64,000 nucleotides of DNA from Treponema sp. UBA1233 (lineage in GTDB: Bacteria; Spirochaetota; Spirochaetia; Treponematales; Treponemataceae). The stretch lies in assembly GCA_002309305.1 (NCBI GenBank), contig DBWR01000020.1, forward strand, positions 70,350 through 134,349. Direction: 5' to 3'. Made by a program: the position numbers and the translations under genes. The notes beneath the pieces are model-generated. The model was not told the DNA's origin and searched no databases. It was given only the letters and a program-made list of their open reading frames with translations. Below, one piece after another: positions 37,283 through 45,563 of this stretch (position 1 is its first letter; each line of letters opens with the position of its first letter).

Positions 37283-37300
37283 TTGGCACGGAATTTGCTA
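37283..37300 (+). promoter_or_regulatory. Sigma-54 (RpoN) promoter of hsp20
   Basis: TTGGCACG-GAAT-TTGCTA matches the sigma-54 consensus TGGCAC-N5-TTGCW completely, with the GG and GC doublets correctly spaced. It lies 58 bp before the hsp20 start. A perfect inverted repeat TGCCAG-N7-CTGGCA follows at about 37310-37328. No enhancer-binding-protein site was identified. Confidence 0.85.
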
Positions 37301-37357
37301 TATGTTTAGTGCCAGGGAAAAACTGGCAGACTAAAAAAACATTTTGGAGGCATAATT

Positions 37358-37792
37358 ATGAACGAACTTTCACTTTTTAACTCACTGTTTCAGGATCAGG
37401 ATTTTGGATTTCCTTTTTCAAACTTCCCGAAATCAAACTCATTTGCCATGCCTGCAGTTGACGTAACAGAAACAAAGAACGCCTACACACTGGAGATGGA
37501 TTTGCCGGGCTGCACGGAAAAGGATGTGGATGTAGACCTCAAGGAAAACGTCCTTACCATAAGTTCCCATATTGAAGATAAAAAGGAAGAAAAGGGCAAG
37601 GATGAAAAGAACGAGGATGTGCAGTATCTGATTACAGAACGCCGCCGCTCACAGTTCACACGCCGCTTCTCTCTGCCACAGGACATTGACAGCGAAAACA
37701 TAAGCGCCAGCTTCAAGAACGGTGTACTTTCCGTGAACATTCCAAGAAAGGCACTTACACAGCCGAAAAAGATTTCAATATCAGTAGCTTAA
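37358..37792 (+). CDS. hsp20: Small heat-shock protein, Hsp20/alpha-crystallin family
   Basis: A 144-aa ATP-independent holdase chaperone. It opens with a Phe-rich N-terminal arm (SLFNSLFQDQDFGFPFSNFP) and has an alpha-crystallin domain from about residue 30 to 130, including DVTETKNAYTLEMDLPG and the hallmark AxxxNGVL-type motif (ASFKNGVLSVNIP). The tail is short. GGAGG precedes the ATG by 8 nt. A strong terminator follows, so it is monocistronic. Its promoter is of the sigma-54 type, which is unusual for a heat-shock gene and implies activation by an enhancer-binding protein. Confidence 0.93.
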   Translation: MNELSLFNSLFQDQDFGFPFSNFPKSNSFAMPAVDVTETKNAYTLEMDLPGCTEKDVDVDLKENVLTISSHIEDKKEEKGKDEKNEDVQYLITERRRSQFTRRFSLPQDIDSENISASFKNGVLSVNIPRKALTQPKKISISVA

Positions 37793-37814
37793 TCAGCAGT
37801 CCAAAACTGATTTT

Positions 37815-37845
37815 AAGGGGGAAGCAATTTCCCCCTTTACTTTTG
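37815..37845 (+). terminator. Rho-independent terminator of hsp20
   Basis: AAGGGGGAA and TTCCCCCTT form a perfect 9-bp stem with a 5-nt loop, followed by TACTTTT. Confidence 0.85.
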
Positions 37846-37934
37846 TCTGCATGTATTTTATAATTAAGTAGAATTTAAAAGGAGAATATCCGTAAAAGTT
37901 TTGCGAGCTCATTTTTTGGAACAGGAGGTTTCCC

Positions 37935-38855
37935 ATGAGTGATACTTCTGCAGATATATTTGCAGGGCGCAAAACATTTTTTATAGCTCCAGATACGTCA
38001 CTTCTTCCAGAAGCCTATATGGAAGATTATTTGAACCGTGGGTATGAGACTTACATTATTGGTGACGACCGCTATTGTTCACTGCGCAGAAAGGTTGAGT
38101 TAATCATTTCTCTTTTTTCAGATGCCATATTGTTTTTTTACATTGACTCAGAAATACATGGAATTGAATGGCCCAAGTACATTTACCAGCTCCAGCGTAC
38201 TTACGGCGACAAGGTCATGATTGGGGTTCTTTATTCAAAGAGGAAATCTGAAGAGGAAAAAAGCCGGCTTGAACGGTTCTACCTTTTTGACGTGGGCATT
38301 CCCTGCGGCTGCATTGCGCTTGAGTATCAGTATGCAAAGAACTTTGCCCTGGTGGACCGCATCCTTTATGTAAACCAGGCTGGTGGACGGCGCAAAACCG
38401 TGCGGGCAATCTGTGACGACAAAAGCGAAATAACCTTTTCCCACAAGAACACCCAATACAAGGGAACAATCTGCGACATAAGCCTGAATCATTTTTCATG
38501 CATCTTTGACGAATCCCTTGCCGTACTGCCCATCTCCACGAAAATCACAGACTTCATGCTTGTGGTAAACGGAGTTCACATTCATTCTGACGGCACTCTC
38601 CTGATGCAGAGGAAAACACCGGAAGGAATCCTGAACATATTTGTATTTACCCGCAAGGATGGAACCAACGGACTAGACAGCGATACGGAACACAGGCTTT
38701 CTCAAAAAATCTACCAGATTGTGACCACAAGGACCAAAACAGTTTTGCAGACGGTTTTTGCCACAGCAGGAAAAGAAGAGGAAGAAGCCATAGCCGCCGC
38801 CAAATTCCAGGCAAAATACGGCCCAAAGAACCAAGCCAGTCAAACTGAAAGTTGA
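37935..38855 (+). CDS. PilZ-like domain protein (possible c-di-GMP effector)
   Basis: A 306-aa cytoplasmic protein; AGGAGG precedes the ATG. Residues about 1-150 look like a response-regulator-like alpha/beta domain without recognisable phosphorylation residues. From residue about 155, RRKTVRA then ITF, YKGTICDISLNHF and a later beta-rich part follow the PilZ order (RxxxR, then DxSxxG). The usual Gly after DxS is replaced by His/Phe, so ligand binding is uncertain. The C-terminus is an Ala/Glu-rich tail. The close EAL gene supports a c-di-GMP context. It is probably monocistronic, convergent with mnmE across a palindromic repeat. Confidence 0.55.
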   Translation: MSDTSADIFAGRKTFFIAPDTSLLPEAYMEDYLNRGYETYIIGDDRYCSLRRKVELIISLFSDAILFFYIDSEIHGIEWPKYIYQLQRTYGDKVMIGVLYSKRKSEEEKSRLERFYLFDVGIPCGCIALEYQYAKNFALVDRILYVNQAGGRRKTVRAICDDKSEITFSHKNTQYKGTICDISLNHFSCIFDESLAVLPISTKITDFMLVVNGVHIHSDGTLLMQRKTPEGILNIFVFTRKDGTNGLDSDTEHRLSQKIYQIVTTRTKTVLQTVFATAGKEEEEAIAAAKFQAKYGPKNQASQTES

Positions 38856-38928
38856 AAGTGGAAATTCGTCATGCTGAACTTGATGGCCTTCGGCGGCTTC
38901 GCACAGCATCTTTATATGTAACGCCAGG

Positions 38929-38949
38929 ATTCCGGATCAAGTCCGGAAT
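38929..38949. repeat. Dispersed 21-bp palindromic repeat, copy 3
   Basis: ATTCCGGA-TCAAG-TCCGGAAT, a perfect 8-bp inverted repeat between the convergent PilZ-like and mnmE genes. Just before it (38846-38916) lie a GAAAGTTGAAAGTGG repeat and a GTCATGCTGAACTTG element. Confidence 0.8.
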
Positions 38950-38959
38950 GACGGGGATG

Positions 38960-40336
38960 TTATTTTCCTACGCAGAAATTGGTGAAAATGCTTTCAAGGA
39001 TGTCATCGGCACAGACTTCTCCGGTTACTTCGCCCAAAGAATCAAGGCTGTCCTCCAGATCCTGAACAACTGCATCCATTGCAAGGCCTGTTTCTGACAC
39101 ATTCAGGGCATGATCCACACGCTCCAAAGCTTCCGTTACAGAATCCTTTTGTCTTTCGCTACCAAGGGCCACCCCGGCAGGATTTGAGCTGTTTGAATCT
39201 TCAAGCAAAGCCTTTACGGCCTGAGCCAGAACTTCAGTTCCGTTACCGGTTTTTGCAGAGATAGCAACGGCTTTATTCCAAGGTCCTTCATCCGGCAGGT
39301 TCCCGCTCTGGTTTGAATCGCACTTGTTCCACACAAGGATTACTGGGAGTCCTCCGGCATTTTTCATAAACGCAAGGTCTTCGTCCATCAGCCCCACGGT
39401 TGAATCCACAAGATACAGAATCAAGTCGGCTTCCTTGCTCAAGTCTTTTGTGCGCTCTACTCCGGCAGCTTCGATCATGTCGTCGGTTTTCCTCAAGCCC
39501 GCGGTATCAAAGATTCTTGCAGGCAGACCGTCAAAGCTCACCCATGATTCAAGCCAGTCACGTGTGGTTCCCTCTATGTCGCTGACAATGGCCCTGTCTT
39601 CCTTTAAGAGTGAATTGAACAGGCTGGATTTTCCCGCATTGGTTTTTCCGCACAGAACAACACGGAGCCCATCCTGATAAAGCTTTTCGTTTTTCCAAGA
39701 GGCCACAAGACATTCAAGGCGTTTTTTGGCCTGCCGTAAAAGTGAATCATCAAATGTGTCGCTGATGTTTTCCTCGTCCTCGGGATATTCAATTTCAACT
39801 TCGATTTGCGCAATGGAATCCACAATCAGCTTTTTAATCGAATTGATTTCCTCAAAAAGATTTCCTTCCAGACGACCTGCCGCCCTTAGCCTAGATTCAT
39901 CCGTCTTGCTGTCAATTATTTCCCTGACAGCTTCCGCACGAGTCAAATCCGTCTTGCCGTTAATAAAGGCCCTGAAGGTAAACTCACCCTTTTCCGCCTG
40001 CCTGAATCCGGAATGCAAAAGAAGCTCCATCACGGACTTTACAACCGCAACACCGCCATGGCAGTAGATTTCCACCATGTCCTCGCCGGTAAACGATTTA
40101 GGCTCACGATATACGCCGAGCATCACCTGATCGATTTTTTTTGTGCCGTCTACAATCCATCCGTAGACAAGAGAATTGGGAGGGGAAGAAAGAAGTTTTT
40201 TTGGATATGAAAATATTTTTGAAACGAGCTCTACACAGCCTTCTCCGCTAGTACGGACAATTCCTATAGCCGCCGGAGCAAGAGATGTCGCTATGGCCGC
40301 TATAGGTTCGCGTGGGGTGTAGCCCAGGTTTGTCAT
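38960..40336 (-). CDS. mnmE: tRNA uridine-5-carboxymethylaminomethyl modification GTPase MnmE
   Basis: With MnmG this enzyme modifies U34 of certain tRNAs. It has 458 aa, the usual length. The N-terminal formyl-THF-binding domain begins IAAIATSLAPAAIGIVRTSG. The G domain has GKTNAGKSS (G1, about residue 229), DTAGL (G3, about 277) and NKCD (G4, about 335). The protein ends FCVGK, carrying the essential C-terminal Cys. The start ATG overlaps the stop of the DUF4015 gene (ATGA), so it is translationally coupled to it. Confidence 0.97.
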   Translation of the reverse strand: MTNLGYTPREPIAAIATSLAPAAIGIVRTSGEGCVELVSKIFSYPKKLLSSPPNSLVYGWIVDGTKKIDQVMLGVYREPKSFTGEDMVEIYCHGGVAVVKSVMELLLHSGFRQAEKGEFTFRAFINGKTDLTRAEAVREIIDSKTDESRLRAAGRLEGNLFEEINSIKKLIVDSIAQIEVEIEYPEDEENISDTFDDSLLRQAKKRLECLVASWKNEKLYQDGLRVVLCGKTNAGKSSLFNSLLKEDRAIVSDIEGTTRDWLESWVSFDGLPARIFDTAGLRKTDDMIEAAGVERTKDLSKEADLILYLVDSTVGLMDEDLAFMKNAGGLPVILVWNKCDSNQSGNLPDEGPWNKAVAISAKTGNGTEVLAQAVKALLEDSNSSNPAGVALGSERQKDSVTEALERVDHALNVSETGLAMDAVVQDLEDSLDSLGEVTGEVCADDILESIFTNFCVGK

Positions 40337-42738
40337 CTTATACCTTTGTTGGAGCCGTCCACACTCAAAAGCATTGCCGAAGAACGGCTCTTGAGCTTGT
40401 CCTGTGTGACAGAAGTGTCAGGTTCTGGATAAAGGACGGAATTCATGATGCTTATCATGTCATCATCCCTTTCCGGTACTGATGCAATGGGCAGTCTCTT
40501 TATGTTCGTGTTGCTTTCCCTGAGTTCAGGGCTGGAACTGAATGCAGGGAGCTTGTACTGTAAATCAGCTTCGTTTGCCTTCCATGGTGATGGAGCGTCT
40601 CCCGGATCCGGACTTATGTCGTCATACATTCCACCGGAGTTGTTCCAGTACATGTAGCCGCGGTTTACAGAATCCCTTACGCCGAATACCTCGCGCTTTA
40701 CGTAGTTCTTGTCATAGTATGTGCGGTCGTAGCGTACACCCATGTAAAATGCCTGAACCCACGGACGTACGATGATGCGGTTGCGGCCGATCACCATGTT
40801 GCGGTAGGTTCCATAGAAATAGATGCGGTAGGGGCGTTCAATTACAGGAGTTGATTCAAGGAAGTTCTGCTCAAAGTGTGAAGGATAGAACATCGGACAA
40901 ATGATGTCAACGTATTCAGAAAGCATCTCTACATCCTGACCAGTGCGTGTTCCGCTCCTGTACCAACCGTTGGCTCCGTAAATGTCGATTCCAATCGGGG
41001 CATCTATATTTTTTCTTGCATAAGAAAGGAAAGACATGATGGCAGATTCCTTGTCCATTCCATTTTCCTTCCATCTGTAAGAAGCGCTTCCAAGATTAAG
41101 GCCGTCTGTCGGGAAACGTATGTAGTCAAACTGAACCTCATCAAAACCACGCTGAATCAGTTCCTTTGCAATCTCGACGTTGTATTCCCAAACTTCCTCG
41201 CAATATGGATCAACCCAGTTTTCGTCATATAGTGTTCCGCTTGAGTCTTTTGTTCCGACCCATGCTTTTCCGGTATTGTAATTCCAAACGGCATATTTTC
41301 CGCCGCCATATTCAGAAAGATGCTTGTCCTTGAATACAACAATACGTGCCACAAGATACACGTCATCCTTCTTGAACTCTGAGACAAACTGTTCAACATC
41401 AATCTTATATGCGGAAACAAATCCCTTCTTCTTCAACAATTCAGAGTTGGGCGTAAACCTCAGGACACCGTAATCGTCCTTCATGTCAACGACAACAGAA
41501 TTGAGCTTGTTGTTCTTTACAATGCCCTTGTACTTGTTGATTCCAGTCATGTTGCGGACTTGATATGCGGAAATGTAAACCGCCTTTTTGTCGGTTGCAG
41601 TCTCTCCGTATTTGCTTAGAGAGATATCCGGCTGCAGCATCCAGAGTTCATTCAACTGGAGCGGCTGTGAAAGACCGTTTCGTTTTGCAGGAACATAGGC
41701 CGTGTTGACGTTTCCTTCCGCAAGATAGAGCTGATTTTTCCATGTTGAATATTCTTTTGGCAGGGCAACCAGGCTTCCGTCGGTAAGTGAAATTGACCTT
41801 GCCTCACCGAGCATCACAAAGTAAAGTGAGTTACCCGCCTGGCACAAACTGTCGATTGATTCTGCCGCACCTTTTCCCGAATAGATTTGAACAGCCTTTT
41901 TGTTCTTCCAGTCAAAGTGATAGACTTTTGGCATATAGCTGTTGGCGCAGTAAATCTCCACATAGAGCTTTCCGTTTGCATCGCTGCACAAAACCGGAAG
42001 AATGTCGCTTATTTCATCCGGCTGTGTCAGATTGGAAAGGAATCCGAACCCCTTGGACACATCATTCCATGTGGCTCCGTTATCCGGGTAGCAGTATGAG
42101 AATCCGTAAATTGAATGTGACATGAAGACAGTGAGTTTGGTAGACTGTATGCTGCCGTCTGATGCGTAGACCGGCATGTGGGCAACAGCTGCCGCCTTAA
42201 TGCCCGCAGTATATTTGCTTGTCGAACTGAGCGAAGTCCATTTTTCCCCACCGTTTCGTGTAATGTAAACGGCGTCTTTTGTGGCTGTGACCAGGATGTT
42301 CTGATCCAGAGGGTCAACACTCAAATCCTTTAAGAGCTGGCTTTGTTTTACAAGAGATTTTTTTCCGTCGGCATATTCCTTTATCGTAAGGACGGGAAGA
42401 CCGTTATTGCATTCAGTAAAGCTGATAAGGTCATAAGAAGAAACGATACCCTTTGAAGTCACAAAATACCACTTTGTCACTTCCTTGGAGTCAACGGTAA
42501 CATTGGTCTTTAATATCTTTGTGACCTTGCCTTCAGTCCACAGGGCAGTCGCCTGTCCCTTGGCAGATATCTGGTAAAGTCCGGAATCCGTTCCTACAAG
42601 ATAGGGGTCCGCACTGTCATCGGCTTTTGACGGAGTAGTTTCCGGCAACCTGTACAATGGCTTGGTCTGGGCGGAAAGACAGCTAACCGTCAGCAAACAA
42701 AAAAGAAAAATAAATAGTCTACGCATATCTATAGACAT
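40333..42738 (-). CDS. Putative glycoside hydrolase, DUF4015 family, with beta-propeller-like N-terminus
   Basis: An 801-aa exported protein. MRRLFIFLFCLLTVS followed by Cys is a plausible lipoprotein signal; the start is 42738 or the ATG at 42726, neither with a clear ribosome-binding site. Residues about 40-340 contain beta-rich repeats resembling BNR/WD-type blades (TAVWTEG, ITRNGGEKWTSLSS, DNGATWNDVS). Residues about 380-700 are the DUF4015 TIM-barrel-like region: RGFDEVQFDYIRFPTDG, IGIDIYGANGWYRSG and DIICPMFYPSHF, with acidic residues expected of a hydrolase. The family has no firmly established substrate. It is the upstream gene of mnmE. Confidence 0.85.
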   Translation of the reverse strand: MSIDMRRLFIFLFCLLTVSCLSAQTKPLYRLPETTPSKADDSADPYLVGTDSGLYQISAKGQATALWTEGKVTKILKTNVTVDSKEVTKWYFVTSKGIVSSYDLISFTECNNGLPVLTIKEYADGKKSLVKQSQLLKDLSVDPLDQNILVTATKDAVYITRNGGEKWTSLSSTSKYTAGIKAAAVAHMPVYASDGSIQSTKLTVFMSHSIYGFSYCYPDNGATWNDVSKGFGFLSNLTQPDEISDILPVLCSDANGKLYVEIYCANSYMPKVYHFDWKNKKAVQIYSGKGAAESIDSLCQAGNSLYFVMLGEARSISLTDGSLVALPKEYSTWKNQLYLAEGNVNTAYVPAKRNGLSQPLQLNELWMLQPDISLSKYGETATDKKAVYISAYQVRNMTGINKYKGIVKNNKLNSVVVDMKDDYGVLRFTPNSELLKKKGFVSAYKIDVEQFVSEFKKDDVYLVARIVVFKDKHLSEYGGGKYAVWNYNTGKAWVGTKDSSGTLYDENWVDPYCEEVWEYNVEIAKELIQRGFDEVQFDYIRFPTDGLNLGSASYRWKENGMDKESAIMSFLSYARKNIDAPIGIDIYGANGWYRSGTRTGQDVEMLSEYVDIICPMFYPSHFEQNFLESTPVIERPYRIYFYGTYRNMVIGRNRIIVRPWVQAFYMGVRYDRTYYDKNYVKREVFGVRDSVNRGYMYWNNSGGMYDDISPDPGDAPSPWKANEADLQYKLPAFSSSPELRESNTNIKRLPIASVPERDDDMISIMNSVLYPEPDTSVTQDKLKSRSSAMLLSVDGSNKGIR

Positions 42739-42745
42739 CGGAATT

Positions 42746-42955
42746 TTATGCGAGTTCTTGAACGGTAAACTGGGCTCTTCCCTTATTTATTGCGTCCGGA
42801 TTGCCATCTGAAGTCAAATTGTCGCGGATAAAGCAGTCCAGGAAATAAAAAGCATCCTCACGTGAACGGAAAACAGCCTTTTTTGCATCATCCACCGGCT
42901 TAAAATCAAAATCCACAGGCTTTCCTGATTTTGAATCTATTACACAGTAGTCCAT
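42746..42955 (-). CDS. Small conserved-looking protein of unknown function
   Basis: A 69-aa protein, MDYCVIDSKSGKPVDFDFKP onward. ATG 42955 is preferred: GGGG lies 9 nt upstream. It is soluble and mixed-charge, with no signal or membrane segment. It lies 7 bp before the DUF4015 gene on the same strand, so it is probably the first gene of that operon. I do not recognise the family. Confidence 0.6.
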   Translation of the reverse strand: MDYCVIDSKSGKPVDFDFKPVDDAKKAVFRSREDAFYFLDCFIRDNLTSDGNPDAINKGRAQFTVQELA

Positions 42956-43077
42956 CTTGATACCCCACAAAGATAATTTGTAATTGAAGATTTATAATAG
43001 CTTATTATACCGCAGTTAGTGGAAATTGGCAAGCATGGAAGATGAAAGTTGAAAGTTGAGCGTTCACACTAAATCTT

Positions 43078-44436
43078 TTAAAGGCACATTGTCATGTATA
43101 TTGGAATATATGTGACATTTGCATCGGTATCATGGTACAAATCCTTTGTGTAGATGACAAATCGTTCATGCTTTTTTTGACGGTATTTTTCCTTAAAACA
43201 GTCAAGGGATTCGTGCTGTTTGTAACTAGAAGATTTGACTTCAATAGGAATTACCCTTTTGTCTTTTACAATCAGGAAATCAACCTCATACTTTTGTTCC
43301 GTGGTGCTTTTTTCTTTTTTAAACAAAAACTCGTGAAAATACAAATCGTAACCTCTGGTCTTAAGAATTTGGGCAACCATGTTTTCCAATACCATTCCAA
43401 GATTTGTTCCTAGCTTTCCAAAAATCAGTTTCTTGTATATGTCGTTTTCCGTTTCTTTTGAGTTCCTCATTATTTGCGTTACCAAAAGTCCTGTGTCACC
43501 CATAAAAAGCTTGAAATTTGAAGAATCAGCAAACAACTCAAGTGAAATTTCTGGATCAGTAACGTTTCTGCAGCAGTTTGCAATCATGGAATCATTCAGG
43601 AATTTTATTGAACGAACATAGTTCTTATACCTGGCGTTTTTGTCTACCATCGAGAACTTGAACATTGAATTATGGTTTGAAAGCTGTTCGGCAAGTGTTG
43701 CAAAAATGGCGGAAGTTTTTTCCGTATTTTCATCATCATATTTCTCCAAATCTTCTTCATATAGATCAAGAATGGAACGCTTTACTGCATCAATTGACGA
43801 ATAAGTCTGTTTTTCTACAAACGCAACAACTGCCTGGGGCATTCCTCCTACTGCAAGGTAAGTCCTAAAACTTTGCATAATCTTTCTGTGAATGGCATCA
43901 CCAAACGGAATGCGCTTTTCAAAATGTCCCCTGATTACTTTTGCAGTAATTGTATCGCCTGCTGCCCATAAGAATTCCTCAAAATCCATGGGATACATTT
44001 TGCATTTATGCTCTTCCGATGGAATCAAAATCTGCCTGCTCTTTTTCTTTATGCTGATTAGGGAACCCGTTTCAATGTAGTCAAAGCGACCATCCGCAAC
44101 CAAATATTTTATTGCCTGACGAGCCTGGGGAAAAAGCTGGATTTCATCAAGAATGATTACGGATTCGTGAGGGACAAGCTCTTTGCCCTTAAGAACGAAA
44201 AGATTGTTAAAGAAAACATCCATGTCGGAAAGATTTTCAATAAACAGGTTTTTCACATCTGGACTTTCTTTTGCAAAATCCAACAGAAGATAGTCTTGGT
44301 ATTCATTTTTAGCAAAGGTTTCTGCGATGGTTGATTTGCCTATTCGACGGGCACCTTCTATGAGAATCGCATTTGTACCTTTAAATGTTTTTTTCCAATC
44401 CAATAGGACATCATAAAATTTCCGTTTGATTTCCAT
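43078..44436 (-). CDS. AAA-type ATPase with DUF4143 domain
   Basis: A 452-aa protein of the widespread DUF4143 ATPase family. Walker A is GARRIGKST near residue 30 and Walker B is SVIILDEIQLFPQAR. The DUF4143 region is in the second half, and the C-terminus has a PD-(D/E)xK-like block EVDFLIVKDKRVIPIEVKSS. The cellular role of the family is not established; many copies behave as mobile accessory genes. It is alone, preceded by three 33-bp direct repeats that overlap the expected promoter. Confidence 0.85.
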   Translation of the reverse strand: MEIKRKFYDVLLDWKKTFKGTNAILIEGARRIGKSTIAETFAKNEYQDYLLLDFAKESPDVKNLFIENLSDMDVFFNNLFVLKGKELVPHESVIILDEIQLFPQARQAIKYLVADGRFDYIETGSLISIKKKSRQILIPSEEHKCKMYPMDFEEFLWAAGDTITAKVIRGHFEKRIPFGDAIHRKIMQSFRTYLAVGGMPQAVVAFVEKQTYSSIDAVKRSILDLYEEDLEKYDDENTEKTSAIFATLAEQLSNHNSMFKFSMVDKNARYKNYVRSIKFLNDSMIANCCRNVTDPEISLELFADSSNFKLFMGDTGLLVTQIMRNSKETENDIYKKLIFGKLGTNLGMVLENMVAQILKTRGYDLYFHEFLFKKEKSTTEQKYEVDFLIVKDKRVIPIEVKSSSYKQHESLDCFKEKYRQKKHERFVIYTKDLYHDTDANVTYIPIYMTMCL

Positions 44437-44455
44437 AACTTAATTATATTTTTTC

Positions 44456-44540
44456 TTAACGAAATTTGCAAATGTTTTTTAACAAATTTTAACGAAATTT
44501 GCAAATGTTTTACAACTGTTTTTAACGAAATTTGTATATG
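44456..44540. repeat. Three direct repeats with exact 33-bp period upstream of the ATPase gene
   Basis: TTAACGAAATTTGCAAATG begins at 44456 and 44489, with a diverged copy (TTAACGAAATTTGTATATG) at 44522. Each contains the palindrome ATTTGCAAAT or a variant. The period is about three helical turns, placing all copies on one face of the DNA. They start 20 bp before the ATPase start codon. Confidence 0.85.
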
Positions 44541-44546
44541 CATAAA

Positions 44547-44580
44547 AAAAATCCCCGCAGCCGTATGACCACAGGGATTT
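44547..44580 (-). terminator. Rho-independent terminator of the barrel gene
   Basis: On the minus strand AAATCCC and GGGATTT form the stem, followed by a T tract. It lies just after the stop at 44602. Confidence 0.7.
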
Positions 44581-44601
44581 GTCCAGATTATTTTCGATTA
44601 A

Positions 44602-45255
44602 TTACAAGCTACCAAAGAATGTAAGCGGAACCTTGTAACCGATGTCGATTTCAAGACCACGGCGGGTAAAGATTTCTTGTTTTGTTCCCATAAACTCTAC
44701 TTCTACAGGCATGAAGTCAAGCATGTAGCGGGCGCCAAAAACGATGCGTCCCAATCCGAGGCGTTCCTCGTATCCAACACCTGCAACCAAGCCAAATATT
44801 ACATTTGAAGAAATATCAAAATCATCTCCAGAACCATCTCTTTTCCATGTCAAATCGCCAAGTGGAATTGACAGATAGGGTCCCAACTGGAAGTTCCATT
44901 TTTCCAATTTTGCAGTAAAAAGAACCGGAATGTCCAGAGATACATAACTTGCGGAAACAACTTCATCTTCTGAACCTGTATTATACTTATATCCAACTCT
45001 ATTTCCGTAGACATCAACTCCTGGCTGTACACCAAAATAACCGCCAAAAGGAATGTTTACACCAACACCGCCGCCAATGGAAATATTGTCTCCAAAAGCC
45101 CCAAAAGTACTGGCATCAGATGGATAAACATCATCATTAAACGATGTACCCAGAGCATTGAAGTTTACAAGACCATGAATTACAATAAGCGGATCAGCGG
45201 CCGCAACAGCCACAGCAGTAACCGCTACTGCAATCAGTGCAATCAATTTCTTCAT
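44602..45255 (-). CDS. Small outer-membrane beta-barrel protein
   Basis: A 217-aa protein. MKKLIALIAVAVTAVAVAAA is a signal peptide ending near ADP. The mature part alternates glycine/aromatic strands (GVGVNIPFGGYFGVQPGVDV, FGLVAGVGYEERLGLGRIVF) as in eight-strand outer-membrane barrels of the OmpW/OmpX-like type, and ends LTFFGSL. Function unknown; probably a structural or small porin-like protein. AAGGAG precedes the ATG, and a sigma-70 promoter lies at 45308-45336. It is monocistronic. Confidence 0.8.
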   Translation of the reverse strand: MKKLIALIAVAVTAVAVAAADPLIVIHGLVNFNALGTSFNDDVYPSDASTFGAFGDNISIGGGVGVNIPFGGYFGVQPGVDVYGNRVGYKYNTGSEDEVVSASYVSLDIPVLFTAKLEKWNFQLGPYLSIPLGDLTWKRDGSGDDFDISSNVIFGLVAGVGYEERLGLGRIVFGARYMLDFMPVEVEFMGTKQEIFTRRGLEIDIGYKVPLTFFGSL

Positions 45256-45307
45256 AATAATTCTCCTTAAGTAAAGTAAAGCAGGCCATTTCCTGCACTT
45301 TGTAATA

Positions 45308-45336
45308 ATTATGTGTCAAAAAACGATTTAAGTCAA
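45308..45336 (-). promoter_or_regulatory. Sigma-70 promoter of the barrel gene
   Basis: On the minus strand TTGACT (45331-45336), a 17-bp spacer and CATAAT (45308-45313). A small inverted repeat GCAGG-N6-CCTGC lies in the leader near 45282-45297. Confidence 0.65.
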
Positions 45337-45385
45337 CCAGATTTGTTTTTTAATTCATAATTCATAATTCTTAATTCTTAATTTT

Positions 45386-45416
45386 CCTCTGGCTGATTTG
45401 TTAGATTATAATGAAT
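45386..45416 (+). promoter_or_regulatory. First of two tandem matching promoters
   Basis: CCTCT-N9-GTTAGATTATAATGAAT, with -10 TATAAT at 45407-45412. The same module with the same spacing recurs at 45531-45561, exactly 145 bp downstream. The -35 is not a good match to TTGACA. Confidence 0.5.
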
Positions 45417-45418
45417 GC

Positions 45419-45544
45419 ACAATATTATCTAGGAATGAGGCATGTGCATAAGGATTGGAATTAAAGATACATGTTGTATGGAGAAAGTACTGTAATGTAG
45501 ACGAGGTTCCCGCCGGGAATGGAAGTGACTCCTCTATATTAGAT
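45419..45544 (+). ncRNA. Candidate small RNA of unknown class
   Basis: No open frame is evident. The segment begins 7 nt after the first tandem -10 and ends at the second promoter. ATCTA and GAGG (45428-45440) can pair with CCTC and TAGAT (about 45531-45544) as a closing stem, and TTCCC-GCC-GGGAA forms a hairpin near 45507-45519. I do not recognise a family. Confidence 0.3.
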
Positions 45545-45561
45545 GTTAGATTATAATGAAT
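45531..45561 (+). promoter_or_regulatory. Second tandem promoter, driving the 6S-like RNA
   Basis: CCTCT-N9-GTTAGATTATAATGAAT with -10 TATAAT at 45552-45557. The 17-bp core is identical to that at 45400-45416. A start near 45564 fits the 5' end of the rod-shaped RNA. Confidence 0.6.
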
Positions 45562-45563
45562 AA

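Noticed and set aside
44456..44540. CRISPR array
   Set aside because: The period is short, there are only three copies, the spacers are related AT-rich sequence and no cas genes are present.
44358..44543. Small leftward ORF covering the 33-bp repeats
   Set aside because: Its periodic sequence (KHLQISL units) is simply the repeat read in frame; it overlaps the ATPase start in another frame.
45419..45544. tRNA or signal-recognition-particle RNA
   Set aside because: No cloverleaf with a GGTTCGAATCC-type arm and no SRP apical loop could be found.
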